From: DATFAS01 sp035254305
GTDB lineage: Bacteria; Bacillota; Bacilli; Aneurinibacillales; RAOX-1
Reading direction: 5' to 3'
DNA: 37,657 bases
NCBI GenBank assembly: GCA_035254305.1
Contig: DATFAS010000085.1
Span: forward strand, 1 to 37,657
Shown: positions 37,586 through 37,657 of the stretch, piece after piece
Layout of the letters: each line of letters begins with the position of its first letter
Numbering within the stretch: position 1 is the stretch's first letter
Position numbers and translations under genes: made by a program
The notes under the pieces: model-generated
Told to the model about the DNA's origin: nothing
Databases searched by the model: none
Seen by the model: only the letters and a program-made list of their open reading frames with translations

Positions 37586-37657
37586 CTACCTAGATACTTG
37601 GATAGACATTTGCTTTTTTCTAACCTTTTTAATTTTGGAGAAGCGAACTTTTATTTT

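Noticed and set aside
37589..37657. Basic 23-codon frame ending at the TAG before the mrfA remnant
   Set aside because: It is open to the window edge and could be the 3' end of another gene, but 23 lysine-rich codons are too few to call.

Overview
This window looks like chromosomal DNA of a low-GC Gram-positive bacterium of the order Bacillales. The supporting signs are strong AGGAGG-type ribosome binding sites, intrinsic terminators with T-tracts, and many Bacillales-type genes: a CvfB-like RNA-binding protein, two ABC-F ATPases, YdjO-like, Lin0512-family, DUF309, PrsA-like, fhs, leuC-leuD and remnants of mrfA-mrfB. The Brevibacillus/Aneurinibacillus neighbourhood of Paenibacillaceae is my best guess, but it is an inference. 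I see no rRNA, tRNA, CRISPR array, insertion sequence or prophage.

Layout. 1-4.5 kb: the 5' part of a cvfB-like gene (minus strand), a YfmM-type ABC-F ATPase, a pair of half-size chromate transporters and an unknown membrane protein. 4.5-9.4 kb: an acyl-CoA synthetase, an RluA-type pseudouridine synthase, a 41-residue membrane peptide and formate-tetrahydrofolate ligase. 9.4-15.5 kb: a lone BhlA/UviB-like small protein, a DUF192 protein divergent from an M48 protease, the YfmR/Uup-type ABC-F, a HAD-type nucleotidase, a thioredoxin-like protein and a Lin0512-family protein. 15.5-18.6 kb: a LysR regulator divergent from leuC-leuD, with nested dyads between them. 18.6-25.8 kb: small proteins, an M16 peptidase, a GH73 glucosaminidase, an orphan protein resembling the front half of VirB4/TraC-like ATPases, a NAGPA-domain protein, a stand-alone HRDC protein and a YdjO-like protein. 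This part also carries several copies of a dispersed 18-bp motif.

25.8-32.2 kb is the most striking part. It is a tight six-gene minus-strand operon: NurA nuclease, HerA hexameric translocase, Mre11/SbcD nuclease, and a Rad50/SbcC-like ATPase divided over three separate genes. Together these match the logic of the archaeal end-resection machine: Mre11-Rad50 opens a broken end and HerA-NurA degrades it processively. The Rad50 is unusual. The Walker A half ends just after a CPIC zinc-hook motif, a 79-residue coil is a separate gene, and the Walker B half is a third gene with only a short coil. The arm of the first half contains tandem repeats with an exact 47-residue period. A zinc-ribbon mini-protein, a membrane-anchored restriction-endonuclease-like protein and an HRDC protein lie close by.

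32.3-37.7 kb: the zinc-ribbon gene with its own promoter and terminator, the nuclease-like protein, DUF309, a small unknown protein, an acetyl-CoA hydrolase/CoA-transferase, a PrsA-like foldase without a lipobox, and what looks like a deletion-fused wreck of mrfA-mrfB at the window edge.
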